Assembly: GCF_032062135.1 (NCBI RefSeq)
Contig: NC_092862.1
Location: 65,283,608-65,347,607 of the forward strand
DNA: 64,000 bases
Source: Pyxicephalus adspersus
Lineage: Eukaryota > Chordata > Amphibia > Anura > Pyxicephalidae
Direction: 5' to 3'
Of this stretch, positions 32,401 to 47,400 are shown in pieces. The notes below the pieces were generated by a model, which was given only the letters and a program-made list of their open reading frames with translations, was not told where the DNA came from and made no database searches. Numbering within the stretch: position 1 is the first letter of the stretch; the number at the start of each line of letters is the position of its first letter. Position numbers and translations under genes: made by a program.

Positions 32401-35400
32401 TGTATACTTTTAGAGCCCTCCACACTGTCATCTGTTACATTGCAGACAGCTGCTCATTGGAGGTCTGGTGTGAGGCATTACCCAGGTCAAGGATTTTCCA
32501 ACTTTTTGCATGTTGGGGGGTACTTTGGGATTTCCTATTCCATGAAATATTTACATAAGTCTGATGTCCTGAGAAGATCCTAATTTTACCAATAAAAATA
32601 AAATATACTACCAGTCCCCTGCAGATTGCATACTGTACTATGGTACGTCTTTTAAATGCTATTAATTTGGAATGGCATTCAACACATGGCACAATATGTG
32701 CACCATGGTGCACATATTGGTGCAAAATAAAAAAAGATGTAATGTCTTATGTTTTTTTTTTTTTTTTTTCTTGCCCAGTACACATGTGGTATTGCACTGC
32801 AATTTCCTTGTGCATTTGAGGCTGTTAAAAAGAAAATGAATCCTTACTTAAACAAAAAACAATGACTTTATTCTAAATATAGATGGACCAGTATTTTTTC
32901 TCCTTAACCTGCCTCTAGAAATCACATATAAACTAGCATTAATGAGACAGCAGCAACAAAACCTGCTGGAGAATAATTTCAGAAGTCTTCCAACCCAAGT
33001 CCCAGAATCTGGTTATAGTTTCTGTATTTTAAATATTAGTATTTTTTTCCTTATCAGTATTGATAAAAAAAGAAAGCTATGAAACACAGTGATTTCAAAA
33101 ACCGTTTTAATTTGGGATTCCACTAGAAAAAAAAAGTAGATTGTAAACATGTGACCTGTAAGTTTAGAAGGGGGAAGAGGGGAGGGTGGTTAAAAGTACA
33201 TGTCACTTTGCTGTGACTGCTTAGCTTTAAGAAAACAACGCTGCTCATAACTAGTCATAAAGTGCCCTGGCTTTTAGCATTGAGTTTTATTTTAATTGAA
33301 CATCACTAAAAGGCTTGCAAGAAAGCAATACAAAAATATTTCTGAATCATTAATGGAAATGCCACTTTTTAAAGGGAATTCTGAAAGCTGTATTATAAAG
33401 CCAGATGTTGGCAGGCTTGAAGTATATTTTAATAGATAAAGTAAAATGCTTTGTCTGTGCCTTTATCACTTCCTGACGGTCCTCCTGCAGTTAATCATAC
33501 ATACACTCTATCACATTTAGAAGCACCTTTCCCCTTCTATGTGTATCTGGTTACAAGGGTGATTGTTGCTATTTCTATAGGAAGTGAGTCCAACCCTGGT
33601 AGATTCCCTCTTATTTCTATGATTCCGGAAGGGAGACATTTAACTACTTTTCCTTGCCAAGCCTTCTCCTTTGTTTTTCAGTATTAATTTATGGCACACT
33701 GCATCATTTATTTTCCCTTAAATGCAAAGCTTGGTGTAGCTAGACAAGTTAAAACAATCACAGTCAGTTTAGGACCTCAAAGTACATTCTAGGTACCCCA
33801 AAAGGATAGGTGTTCACTGTCCCACAGTTAGTTTCAGCCTGAGTAGAAAAGCCCACCCCTGCCATCCTGCTGTGCAAAGAAGGACTTTTGCTTTCTGTGC
33901 GGAAGCAGTGGTCTCCCTGAAAATATCAGAAATGCCCCTGATAATTCAGAGTTCCCTAAACAGTAGGGTTTTGCCTTTTGTATAGCTGGAGCTCCAAAAT
34001 AGTGGCGTGGGGGGTTGTCGGATGTCTGCATAAAGAGCAAAGGTATTTCCCTGGCGTAATAGTTTTTTCAACTCGGGCAGTGGCTCTTTTGTTCTTGATG
34101 CATCTACTGAGCTGATATATTACAGAGGGCACCTGATCAGCAACTACAATGTTTACAGCCAGGTGTCATTTGACAATTGTGAACACTCAGCAGAACTATT
34201 CCAGGTTCACCTCACAGAAGAGATTGGCTATGTAATTTACCTGTTCTTCACCATACTGGAGGTAGTTATTGTGGTCCCTGGGTTCCCAGGAGGAACAGAA
34301 GATTCTCAAAACCATGGGTCACAGGGTGGATCTAGAAATGACTGTCTCATTCTGATCACTTCCACAAAAATGCTAGCAGACTACAGATATATTTATAAGC
34401 ATGCTTGTGGCTGTTTAGGCAGCTGTGAGCTTGTTTCAATCGGTTTTTTTTTTTTTTTTTTTTTTTTTATCTAGTGTCACTATAAGTAGCTGTAACCTTC
34501 GTCCTGGATAGTATCGGAACTAGGTGACTTGTGGCTTTCTCAGTAGGTTTCCCAGATGCTGCGCAGCCTTAACAGGTAATCTCTATGGCCTCTTGATTTA
34601 CTGGCTGAACAGCTCAGAGGTCATAGGATTTTCACCCTTCTCTTTTAGTATGTCATTATACACCCACATTTTCCAAAGTGGCAGATCACATTACTGCACA
34701 AAACAATGTAGCTGCTTCCAGTTCTGTCTGGAGTTTTCCTTATCATCTAATTGACAGGTAAATTAAGTATATTAGGTTGCTGATAAAGGAACAGGTGAGA
34801 GAATCCCCCAATCACACACATTGTTCCGGGGTAAATACCGTGTTTCCCCGAAAATAAGACACTGTCTTATATTTTTTTTGGCTCCCAAAAACACACTAGG
34901 TCTTATTTTCAGGGAATGTCTTATTTTTCCATGAAGAAGACTACAGTACACATTTATTGTTGAAAGTCACTCATGATCACTCATGTTCCATTGATTGTCC
35001 CCTTCTGATCACTCATGTGCCGTTCATATTCCCCTTCTGATCACTCTATGCCATTGATTGTCCCCTTCTGATCACTATGAAATGACTGTCCCTTTCTGAT
35101 CACTATGAAATGATTGTCCCCTTCTGATCACTATGAAATGAATGTCCCCTTCTGATCACTATGAAATGACTGTCCCCTTCTGATCACTATGAAATGACTG
35201 TCCCCTTCTGATCACTATGAAATGACTGTCCCCTTCTGATCACTCTATTTCATTGACTCCATTGTCCCCTTCTGATCACTTACCCGTAATTAAGTGCAGG
35301 GATCTCCGTTAGGGCAGGGATCAGCAGCTTGCTTCCTTGTTCAGAATCGCGGGGGCACGTGTGCAGGCTTTTTACTTTCAGTTTGGCTCAGGAATAGACA

Positions 35401-38400
35401 CGCCCTGCAGCCAGCATCAAAGACACACAGGCTGCAGCCAGCATCAAAGACACACACGCAGGATCAGATATCTGGAGCTGTCTCGGTGAGTACTTTTTTA
35501 ATTTACCGGTATGTATGCTTTTATTTTCTTTTTCCCCTAGGTCTTATTTTCGGGGTAGGTCTTATATTAGGGCAGGTTTACAAAATAGTGCTAGGTCTTA
35601 CTTTCGGGGTAGGTCTTATTTTCGGGGAAACACGGTATTAAAAATAGTTCATACAGAATATACTTGTGTCCGACTAATGCTCAGGAAGTAAATGCAATAG
35701 ATGTTGCAGTACCCATTGTACTACTGTATGTACTGAGGGGCATTGTGGTCACACTAGGACTGGACTGCAAAATGCTTCGACAACAAACTGGTATACTAAT
35801 TATTTTTCCTACACATTTAATACATGTTAATTTTTTGTTCTTGATGGTATATGAAATTTTGAAATGATTTTTGCTGAACCAATGTTGTTTTTGTGTGTTT
35901 GTTTTATTTTGATATGTTTTCCCTGCCCAATCCCATTTCTCTTCTCTAGTATTGATGTAAATGTATTTGACTTGTGTGTTCTTTGGTAATCTATGTATGA
36001 TGTTTTATTTCTGAAAATTCTAATAAAAAATATATGCAAAGAGAAGAATTTGTTTTGTAGTTCACAGACAACTTGGAATAATGAAAGTGACATGATTGCA
36101 GCAGGGTTGACGAGCACATGAAATGTTAAACTTACAAGCTTTCCTTTAAGATCAGTGGGTATTTTTTGCACTTGTGGAACAGATATAACAGGGCCATTTC
36201 AATGATATATTTAAAAAGGGAGCAAGAAAACTGAACCCCTCTCCTCAATTGACTTCTCCTCCCCTGGAGCTCCTAGTTCTTTATAGCTAATGCAGAGGTT
36301 GGCTGTGTCCATGATCTAGGGGAATAGTGACAGTACTGTTCTGACCAACCAACTGTGTAGATGAAATTTGAAATATAATTTAAAAAATGTATTGTTTTGC
36401 TTCTTTCCAAATAGTGGTCATGGAATAAAATATTGTTTTAAAATATGTTTTCTTATCTTATCTAAATAGTTTTACTGTACAATTATTGATAGCTTATTTG
36501 AATATCTTATGTTTGAAATATACATTCATATATTCATTCATTTCTGTTTTCCAGATTCTTCCTGGCTTATACCTAGGAAACTTTAAAGGTATGTTCATTT
36601 TCTGTTTATTTAACTATTGGTAGCAGCTTCTCAGGTCAAACTTTGCTAAAACATTGATATCCCTAAAGAGACACCAAGTACCTTGTGTGTGCAGAGAAAA
36701 GTGACAATGTTTCTGCAACAGGCCCCGTGACCTGTTTATACTTGCAAATCTTATGTTCTTTTTCCTGGCACTCGAATAATCAGGGTCTGTGACATCACTC
36801 CCTGTAATGTAACTGTGTTTGGACCTAGTGACTGGTTAGGTAGTGATAGTCTGAGAAAAAGAGTAAGAAAGGAACTTAATAAAGGAATTTACATTCTTTG
36901 TGCAAACACATCTAAATGACACCTATAATGGCACTATATGTTATTTCATATCTATGTAGTCCATAGAGCTCACAATCTAATGTCCCCTTGACAGAAGCCA
37001 ACTAGCCTACCAGTATAGTTTCAGAATGTGAGAGGAAACCCATACAAAAACATTCCCTTTTACAATGTCCAATGCTTAGGGACTGTACATATGTCCTTAG
37101 ATGGAAAATTGTTTGTCGTACTGCAGCGGAGGCAACATATGTCAGTGTTAGTGGGTTAATATGTCAGTTCAGGGTCTTTGCTACTGATCAACATTTTGGA
37201 GCTAAGGGCAATGTGAATATCCATTAACCACTGAACAAGCCACCTGAAAGGGCATCCAACAAGAATTTGGTCAGTCTACACCACAGTCGTTTTTCAACTG
37301 TAGGATATCAACTGTCAACAAAGCACAAATCGCATACTTGCAGCTCATAAGTGTCTCAAATTCCTTAGTTGGGTGGAGATGCACATCCTGGCTTTTTCTG
37401 TCATATTCATAATGGACATGGACAACTGGCAGGTGGCTACCTAAGCCATTAGTTTTTGTTTGGGGGGGATTTCTGGAGATCTTTTGCCTGTTCTGATTAT
37501 GGTGAGGAAAGTCAGATATGTTTTTTGGGCAGGACCTAAGAACCCATTGGGCGATGTTATGGGTGTTCTGGTTTCAATGTGGGATTAGTACGGCATGATT
37601 TACACCTTTCCAGCCCTAACACTCCCAAGTCTACTTGGTAGTATATGGTTGGAAGTTATCCCTGTCATTATGGTGCTGCTGGATTGGCATGTCTTGGTAC
37701 ACAGATATTATTTGTCATGTTGTAGGTACCCCTTTGTCAGGACCTTTTGTCCAAAGGACCAGTATTTAAAACCTTTTTACTGTGATTTTATTGGCCTGGC
37801 TGTTGAGAGCCAAGTGCTGAGGAACACATGCATAGTGATAGTGCCCATTCTACTACTACTACTACTAATGTCTCTTAAAATGTACAATTGAACATTGCCT
37901 GACTGTTGTTTGTGCAATCAGACTGTATCTGGATTCTACAACATTTTTTCACAGAGCAGAATCTTTTTTTTTTTTTTTTTTTGGGTAGTCATGGGTAGGT
38001 CAAGGAAAATGCAGGCTACCTATTTAGCTATTATTTCCAGGTGTATTAGATTGTGCTCCAGTTTTATTCCTCCAAGGGATTTAATTTGTGCACGCTTACA
38101 TTTGCATTTAAAATTTGCCACATCTTTGGTAAGTATGCTAGCTGACAATAGTCTGCACAAAGGTGAATTAATGTGTATTTTTGACCATGACATATTTTGG
38201 GTAATGACCACAGGAATGCCTGGCAATGAACATCTTCTGCATGAAACTGTTCATTGGGCATGTTAGAGACTCGTGTTATTAAAATACATTGCAATACTGC
38301 ATTAATATATATATATATATATATATATAAGACTAGCACACCTGGACCATATCTCCATGCATTTTAGATACTTTTGCATGCTGGGTGGACTTCTTATTTT

Positions 38401-41400
38401 ACATTAAACTTTTAAGTTACTTTAAAATGTTTAGTGATTTCAAATAAAAGTGTTATGCAGAACACCTATACATTTTAGATTTCCTTTATGATAGGACACA
38501 CTTGTCAGGCTTGTACTCCATTTGGCATTGACAACTGCAGACTAATATATGTTGAACATAAATTCAGTCAGTGTTAATTCCACCTAATCGTATGTCTGGA
38601 AAAAATCATATGTCAAAAAGTCAAAAAATCATATGTCTGGAAAAAACTTCCCTTTGTCATTGGAGGATTTAAATTCTCAAATATATTGTTACTGGCAGCA
38701 GCAGAGGCTCATTAGAAACTCTCTAAGGTCCCTGGCTATATTACTGGTCATGTGAGTATTTGACTTATTTGCTTATCATACTGCTCAGTGTGCTATAAAA
38801 GCACAGGCGCTATGCTGCTAATCTCTCTAATAGATAACGGATCCCACACTGAGCAGTGAAGTTATGGCTAATAATACTCACATTCACATTTAGATACTGC
38901 CACCCTGTGCACTCCTTGAAACAACAAAACTATTCAAACTGATCTTTCTGCCTCCAAGTACTTTTTCAATGTCTGTGTACCTGCACAGTTAAAAAAAAAA
39001 AAAAAAAAAAAACAACCGGTGATACAACAATATCTTGAAACAGATTTGACCATCTTTTGTTATGAGAGTCCAGATCCACGAGCTGTAAGATAAAAAAAAA
39101 AAAAAAAAACAACAGGTCCAAAGTGACCAGCTACAATTGCACAAGTTTAAAGAGTCCCGATACAGGGATTTTAGGAAATCGTTTTATATATTTTCTAAAG
39201 CAATCTGAATCTGGCATTGCATAGGCATGGGTCTCTCCTAAGGTAAGAATCAGAGTTTAGAATAGTAATTTTTTTCAGGTGGGATCACATGACTGACTGC
39301 TGTGGGATTCCAAAACCAGTGATTATACCAGTATGCTGTATACTTCTTTTAAATTTTGTAAAAATACCTAATGCATTGTACTGAACAGTGTATTGATAGA
39401 GCCTATTGGGTTTATGCGTAGAGCTTGCTTGAAGGGAATCATTGACACTATTACTGTCCATGTCTTAAGTGCCTGCTTGTAGTTTGTGCACTAAGGCAGC
39501 ATTGAGTGTGCGTTTTAAATTTAAAGAGAGTTTGAGGGAAAGGAGAGAATGGGCAGGGGAAAAGGGAAGTTGGGGGCATGGACAGGCTAAGAGGATTACT
39601 GACTCCCAGCTGGATATGTTAAGGTCTGGCTGTTCAAGTATAAATTTAGATGATAGTAAAAGTTCAGAGCAGTAGCACCAAGTGTTACAGAACTTTTCAC
39701 TTGTGCCCTTGAGAAACCTAGTGAGCTCTTACATCAATTAATTGTCATTAACCTTTCAGAACCGAAGCAGGACAGACACAGGCAGCGTTACCCGGGTTAA
39801 TCAGGACAGATCCTCTTTAGACCCAGAGGGTATAGGTATAATCAAGAAGATGACTGGAACCCTAAGGAGGGGATAATCGGTAAACCGTTGGCTAATGGTA
39901 TTGACCTTATCCTAGAAAAGGGTCAGTTTGTCACATGTCTAGAAGATATGGAGCAAGCCCCCCTGAGAAAATCCACAATGCCAGCAATCGGGGGAAGTTG
40001 GCAAGATAACATGGGGAACATGTAGGGTTCAGTATCATCTGGTTTAGATTTTGTGTCAAGATTCTTGGTAGGTGTTGCTAATAGAAAGGTGGAGGACTTT
40101 TTTTGTTGCTGTTGGCTAAGCTGGACATCCAGGTGAGGTTCCCATACAGTATGGTAGATACAAGTCATCAACAACCATAAGAAGTAGTTTGTAGCAGAAA
40201 GAGTGAGGGTATGGTGAGTGAGGCCCAGTCAGCCAGTCTGAGCTACTCGTCTTAAATACAATTGTTTTACCTGTTAGTTTGATGCAAATTGAAGATAACA
40301 CAACTATAAAGCATGGTGGTAAAAATGTTATGGTTTGAGGTTGTATTGCTTCTTTGGGGTCTAGCTTGCAGGCATCAAGTCAAATATGAATTCTGCATTA
40401 AATTAAGGTTGGCTCGAAGAAAACCTAAGTCTATCTGTCCAAGAGTTGCAGCAAAAGAAATCAAACTTGCAGCACAATAAGGATCCAAAATACTAGGAAA
40501 TCTACCAAGGGAGAGTTTAAAAATGTATTGGAGGATTATAGACCTGCCTAGTCAATCCCTTATTTGAATCCTATTATTATGTTGTATATGTTGTCAAAAA
40601 GTTCAATGACAGACACTGGTAAGATGTCATGCCTATGTGAAGAATTTACTCTAAAGGAGGAAGTACCATAATTTCGGGAAAATATAGTATTTATTTTTTA
40701 CACTGTATGCTATTAGGTTTATTGATATTTTTGTTTAATGGTTAAAAATAATTTTATTTAGGTATACCGCCTTTTGTTTAGGCACTATTTGAAGAAAATA
40801 TTCAGTGTTTGCCTGTTTAAATATTTTGACATTGTAAATGCATTCTGTGGGATGTACGTACTTTTTCACATGTATGTAAATGAAGACTTTGTAATAAATC
40901 TAGGCCACAATGTCACACTGACAATTTGTAAGATTAAGATCACCCCTCTCAGCAAAGTGATAGCCTGGCTAACTAGGTCATTTGACTAATGTCTGGGTTA
41001 ATTTTAGAATCTGTTTTGCTTGATTTTAGAGCTGTAGTTTTAGATTTATTATAATTGAAAATCTGAATGAAACTTACTTTTTCTAGTTTAAAGCGAAACT
41101 TTTTTTTTTTTTTCTTGTCCCTACAGATGCTCGTGATATTGAACAACTTCACAAAAACAACATTACTCACATTTTATCTATACATGACAGCGCCAGGCCA
41201 ATGTTAGAGGTAAGCAGAGCTGCCTTTCCTTTTGTCCTCTTGTTGGAAGAATAATTTATGACATCCTTCCACATGTCTTTGTAAAACTGAACATACAGAC
41301 TAAGGAATATCTTGAAAATGTTTTAATTCTAAACTACTAGCAGGGTTCAAACAGGACTTTCGATGAGTATATTGATTAGCTATTCAGCTACACATCAGGT

Positions 41401-44400
41401 ATGCAGAAAATTATCACAGCCTTCTGCATTTCTAGACGTTATGTCATGTTGGCATTTTTAAATGGTTACATCACTGAGCTAAAACCATAGCTTATGTCAG
41501 TTCCCACACGCACTCAAGCTTTTTAAGTGCAGTAATCCGTAGCAGCCAGTTCATTTTCAGTAGTCATATCAAATATAAAATATTTGTGATTTGTTGCTGC
41601 TTGTTCCCACTTTATGTAATGCATATGCTTGCTGTTCAATCTGTAATCTTAAAGCAAACCTCTCCAATTTCTAAGATGTGTAAGTTGTAAAAAAAATTGT
41701 AAGATGGAGAAACATTTTACTGGACAAAATCACAAACCCTTTGAACATAAGTGTACCTAGAAACACTTTTTTTAATGCCATTTTGGTAACAAACTAGTAG
41801 AGAATAAAATACTGCAGGTCACCAGGGAGGTATTTTCATTAAACCTTCAGCAAATCTACATTTATCATATTGTATCCTACTATTACAGTTTTTTAATATC
41901 GTGTATAAAGTGTTAAAGCTTATCCTTTATGATCTGTCAATATGCAGTTAGCTTGTCAGGCTTTTCTACTGTTCATGTCTGTTATAACTAGGGAGTTTTA
42001 CTAACCACTGCACATCTGCTAGGGACAGTTTAGAAAAGCTTCTTCCTGCGTGTTATGACTGACAACAAATTGTGAGTTAAGAATAGCTTGCTGGTAAGTG
42101 AGGAGTGGCTGACTTTTCTAAGATAGTTTATGGGTTGCTTTATACCTGTGTAGTGCATTAATGCCCTCGCAATAATGTGGTAATGGGTGCCATTTAAAAT
42201 CTTACCAAAACAACTGTGGCATACTAAACACATTTGGCACCCAGATTATTATTTAACACCTCCTAATTCTCCTCTATATGTTAAAATTATTTTTTGGGAA
42301 CACCATGAAATTCAAAAAATACTAATAGACTTTTTTTAAGAAGAAGAAATGCCAGTGAAGTTTCTCTAGTTTATACCGTTATGTTAGTAAAAAATAAAAG
42401 GAATAAAAAATTAGGGGCCTGTGGCATATGGTGTTCGACTGCAAAATGTGGAAAAAAAGGGGGTGCTAAAAAAAACATAATAATGGAATCTAATGGTGTT
42501 GTATGTAATTGGTTAGGAATACAGTAGTTATGACACACTTCAGTGTACTGAAGGGGGAATTTTCCCAACATCCATAACTTCACAATGTTTACTAAAATTG
42601 GCTACCCTGACAATACATTGACTACAAGTAGACAATAGTATATAACATGCAGGTATTTCTAAAATAAGCAGACCGTAAATGGGTGAATATTGCAATAAGT
42701 AGCCTCAAACCACCATTTGGGACAATAAGCAGGGGAAAATTGACAGTTGTAAAAACACACAGGCAACAAATGGGCAGTCATGGCAATACAGGGCCAACAA
42801 ATGTGAAAAGATGGCAATATGTGGACAACAAACGATTGTGAGAATATACTGCTTAAGGTTCCTACTGCTCTATGAATATGTTCCCCCATATCACCTTTAA
42901 AGGGAACATTTAAAAAAAATACTGACCCAACTATATTTGTGTCTACAGGTACAGGTAAGAGTAACCTACCTCACCTGAGCTGTTGGGCTGTGAAGGTTGT
43001 ACATGCTGGTTTTTAAATTTGGCCTCAAGTATAAAGGTTCAGTACATCTTGCATTTCTGCTTTTCTCTAATAATACCAGAGACTGGTAAAACGGGTTCTC
43101 ATATTGCAAAATACTGCTTGCGTTTCAACCATGTTACAATTTTTTTTTTCCATTGCTATAACTGGTATTATTCCAGTAAATATGTAGAGATTGTCCCACT
43201 ATGTTCCAGAACTGTGTACCAGATCAACAAAAGCATGATGCTCTACAAGAATAATAGTGCTGGTTATTTAGTCCATGGTTATTTTGCAGTCTCAGGTGAA
43301 AGCAGTATCACCTATTTCTAATGTGCCCCAGATCATCTCTGCTTCCTGGGGGTATTCATCATAGGATGGTATCATGGATTAGTACCAGAGACATTCTGTA
43401 GAGTTGTGCTCTGACATGTGGCATTAACCTTAATAAAATCTAACTTTTATTGTCCGTTTATATCTGATGCTGCAGTCTCCCAGTCATGGACTCAGCAATG
43501 CTTGCAAGTCCTCAGCAGCACTAACCTCCCTGCTTTTTGTTTCCATGTAGTTGGGTGGGTCTGTGCCTCTTCTTTATTGAATGAAGGCAAAGTACTGTAA
43601 GCTGCTTTTTAACTTTAAACAGCATTCCATTAGAGGGTTGATCCCATGGGATTGCAGTTGAAGATATAAATAGATCTTGATGAATTATTGTCTAAAATAA
43701 GATGATTGACCAGGTTAGATTTTTTTTCATACTGTTTGGAAGTTTTACATGAAAGGGAAAAAAATAAACTGGCGGGAGTTGTAGCAATGCAGGAAAAGGT
43801 CAATGTACAGTACTAGTCACTATTTCTCTACAATTAGTTGTGCCATACAAATAATTGCTCATTAAAGTGCTAAAAACAATAATTTAATAAATTATATGCT
43901 AATCTGACTGAGATCTTTGGGCTGCCTTATCAGACTGTAATAGCCATCTCTGGGCAAAAATCAGTCTGGTGGCCACATTACCTCCCCAGCCACTTCTAAT
44001 TGCTGATTACTATAACTTTGCTATGAAGGTATGCTCTCTTGAATCTGCTATTCATGTCTCTTGATTGCACACATTAAGGGACCTGCTAATCCAACTCTGC
44101 AGAAGATGAACACATGATAGCCAGTCCCCTACTGGCTGTGCCTTTATGCTGATGTCACCACTGTTGGTCTTCATTTCTTTTCCAAAAAAGGTCCTGTGCA
44201 ATCATACTAATAAATTGCTGGGAATTTCCCCCTAGTAGTAAGCTCTTCCAAATAGAAATACAGGTAGTCCCTGGGTTAAGGACATCCGACATATGGACAC
44301 CTAGATAGGAACGGACTTCCTGCTTGTTCATGTGCAGAACGGAGGCTTGAAGGCAGCGGTTTGTATGACTTGCAGAAGAAATCTTTTGCTAAACACAGCT

Positions 44401-47400
44401 GAGGTTGTGGTTGATCTATAGTGGGGTGAGCTCTTTCTGCAGCCTCTTGTAACTCTTTAATGACCAACACAAACTCTGCAGTTGTTCCTTTTAGCTTATC
44501 AAAGCACAGCTTGCTCCAGAAGATAATGAATGTCTAGGCTCCATTTTGTTTTTTTTTTGCTTTGTTTCTGATCAACTTACAATGAGGATTTTATACAGTA
44601 ACTGACAGCACACTGCCTAATAATATGTTGAGACAAACATCTTTCCCAATTGCATTATTTAGAATAATGTACCTGTTCCGACTTACATTCAAATTCCACT
44701 AAAGAACAAACCTACAGTCCCTATCTTGTATGTAACCTGGGGACTACCTGTAGCTTTAGAACATAGGATAAATAAATCAGTTTGGTTGTTTACCAGGCCT
44801 TTAGGTAAATTAGTGGTGCTAGGGTATGTGTACACACACAAGGTGAACAGGACTAGAACCTTGCAACAACAATTCAGTAAACAATTGTGTGTTTGCTACC
44901 TTTGTCCCGTGCAGACACTGCTGATCCAAGCAGTCACAGCAGAGGTCTTATTTTCATAGATGAATATATTGTTTTTTTTTTTTTTTTTTTTCAAAAAAAG
45001 CTGGCCTCAGGGTTTGACACCTGGCATAAATATGCACATGTACCCAGTGTCCTTGTGCGTGTTTGTCATGGCTGTTCTACAGAGCAATCCTGAAAATATA
45101 CATTTTATAAATGCTGGCTTTCTGCTGTAAGTACATTTAGCTATCGCAAGGATAATATTGATGATTAATTCTTACTAACTTAGCCAACATAGCACATATG
45201 ACCCCAACCCTACTTTTTCGGCAACATTTCCTTAAAGTATCCTATTTTCTTCTGGACTGATGCAAAGGACAGCTGGACAAATTAAGGTTCATCAGGGCAA
45301 ATGAAGAAAGATTTCCATAGCTCAACCCACTGCCCTAAAAAGGAAAAAATCTTTTCGGATTGTAATAGAAGTAACCTTCGCTAGGTGACCCATGTGTCCT
45401 CCTGACCTTCTTGCTTAAAGTACACCCGTCATAGAAGTGCAGGACATGTCATTGCTGGCCGCTTGTTGCCCTGTTGTATGTGTAGCTTTTGAATTCCTTA
45501 TTTCTATACCTAAATACTGTATAGAAGTAATCATGATAGCCAGGCAACTAACCTCATCCAAAAGAATGGCTGCCTTCATAATTTACTTTATGGTAGTTAT
45601 AGGAGAACATCTGCTATTACCATACAGGTCACAAGGACATATTTACTAGAACGGTGACTTCATTTTAAAGTTGTGCAGATAATGCTGCAGCTAGGCTACT
45701 GGGGTTCTTAGAAGATCAGCATTATTTTTTATATGGGGTTTTAATAATGTACCAACATATTTAGGTAGTAGGTCTTTATTTTATTTAGAACACATTGGGG
45801 TCTTTTTAAAAAGCAGTAATTCTGGCATTCACTGAAATATTTCTTTGTGGAGAATAAATTTCCTGCCATTGAAACACACCTGGAAACCTGATCTGGAAGA
45901 TTTACCACTTTTTTTTTTCCTTCATTTTATAGGTGCAGAGTAATAATATTTTGAATGGCACCAACATTGCAGCACACTGTGGTGCTTTGCAGTACAACAT
46001 GTGGTGCAGGTGGGATTTTAGGTTTGTTGTGGTCCAGTAGTCCGCTTTAAACAATGCATTGTGGTAGTAAGTGTACAAAGATGCTGTGCTTACTTTCACT
46101 TTATGGTATGAGCTCTGGAGGACAGTCATGAATTTACTTTCACTTATTTATTTCTGGGATGACCCAAAGTGGACCTAAAGTCACCCTCCCATTGTTCCGT
46201 TGGGTTCAGAATCTTTGACTGATTGGCCAAGCCAAAACAACATAAATCCTGTTAATAATTCCACATGTGCAGCTGAGTGTGGATTTTAGAGACGATTGTG
46301 TACAGACAGGTGGTCAGTTTTGCAGAAAAGCCATTGCTTCTCTCTTCTGCAATTTAGTCTGAGTCTAGCAAATTGAGTCTGCATGCTTGCAATTTTTATT
46401 TCACTTAGGAAGAAGAAACTGTTAATGTGTAGAAATAGAGGCTTCTCCACTGTAGCTGACTGTGAAGAAGATTCATAAAATGTTAAAAGAAGTACCCATA
46501 TCCTGGGATTTTTTTTTGTTTGCATTGTTTTTAAATGTTGCATCAACAAGTTGTTATTTGTGATCCGAGAAGGCAACACACCTCTTTCTCAAGTTCAGCA
46601 CAGATGGTAGAGGCATCTAAATTCTGCATGCCCTGTTTTCTTTCCTCAGCATTTGTGAAAGACTCCTTCTGTACATTGGAAGGTGTGCCACACTCTTGGC
46701 TCTCTGCAACCTCATCTTAGTGCTGCACCTGTTGAATAAAGCGCTGTGCACTACAACACTGACAAATGAAAAACAACCGTGTCCCCAGGAAGGGAGTTTT
46801 CTCTTCCTTGATGAAAGTGGAAAACTCTTTAAAGTATGTTTATGTTTACTTCAAAACTACCAAACGGCAAACATGGAAAGCAGGCACCTGCGTATACCTC
46901 CCTATAGTTTGCAAAGTTCTGTTGGTGCACCAAAACTGGTCTCTGTTACCCACTATTGGCCTTCAAAAAATTGGTCTTTTTGACCAGTAGAATGGTAAGG
47001 GGTGATAGGTCCAGGTACAACCACAGAAGTTTGTTGGAAAAGGTTTTGATGCTTTCTTTCAATATCTTTGAATATACTAATTTTAAATTGACCACAGTTT
47101 GGCAATAAATTAATTCATAGCCCAAACCGTTTTTTTTTGAATGATAGAGTGGAGAAGGCGCGGAACTGCTGTCAGGTTTTCACCACTGCCTGGCAAAAGA
47201 AAAACTTGCCATCACTTCCTGTCATTCTAACAATGACTTCATTAGAAAATACGGAAACATTTACAGGGACATAGAAATAATAATTAAACATGGTCGCAAA
47301 CAATACCCTATTATACTACGGGCTCTATTTATAAAACAGGGAATCGGACATTCCCTCGAAGATTTCTTTGTGGAAAAATTATAGGTCAGTGTGTTTCAAT

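Larger units (their letters stand above)
23451..36554 (+). other. dusp22: dusp22 intron 1 (13,104 bp)
   Basis: GT-AG intron in phase 0. Its recognisable contents (Tc1 fragment, MITEs, LINE tail) are listed separately. The remaining stretches (23451-26689, 27560-28460, 28880-30370, 30960-34440 and 36050-36550) show only AT-rich unique-looking sequence with no exon-like signal. GGGTCCATTTATAAAGCAG near 25232 is the end of a foldback-family MITE (see 59406). Confidence 0.85.
36589..41126 (+). other. dusp22: dusp22 intron 2 (4,538 bp)
   Basis: GT-AG intron in phase 1. Apart from the SINE-like piece, foldback, Tc1-like remnant and (AT)n listed separately, it holds two A runs (about 38989-39011 and 39092-39108) and otherwise unremarkable sequence. 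Confidence 0.85.

Noticed and set aside
34967..35282. CRISPR-like array
   Set aside because: Contiguous 28-bp tandem units with no unique spacers, inside a eukaryotic MITE.
37595..37891. 98-codon hydrophobic open frame in intron 2
   Set aside because: No recognisable domain, low-complexity leucine tail from a CTA repeat, and no splice signals.
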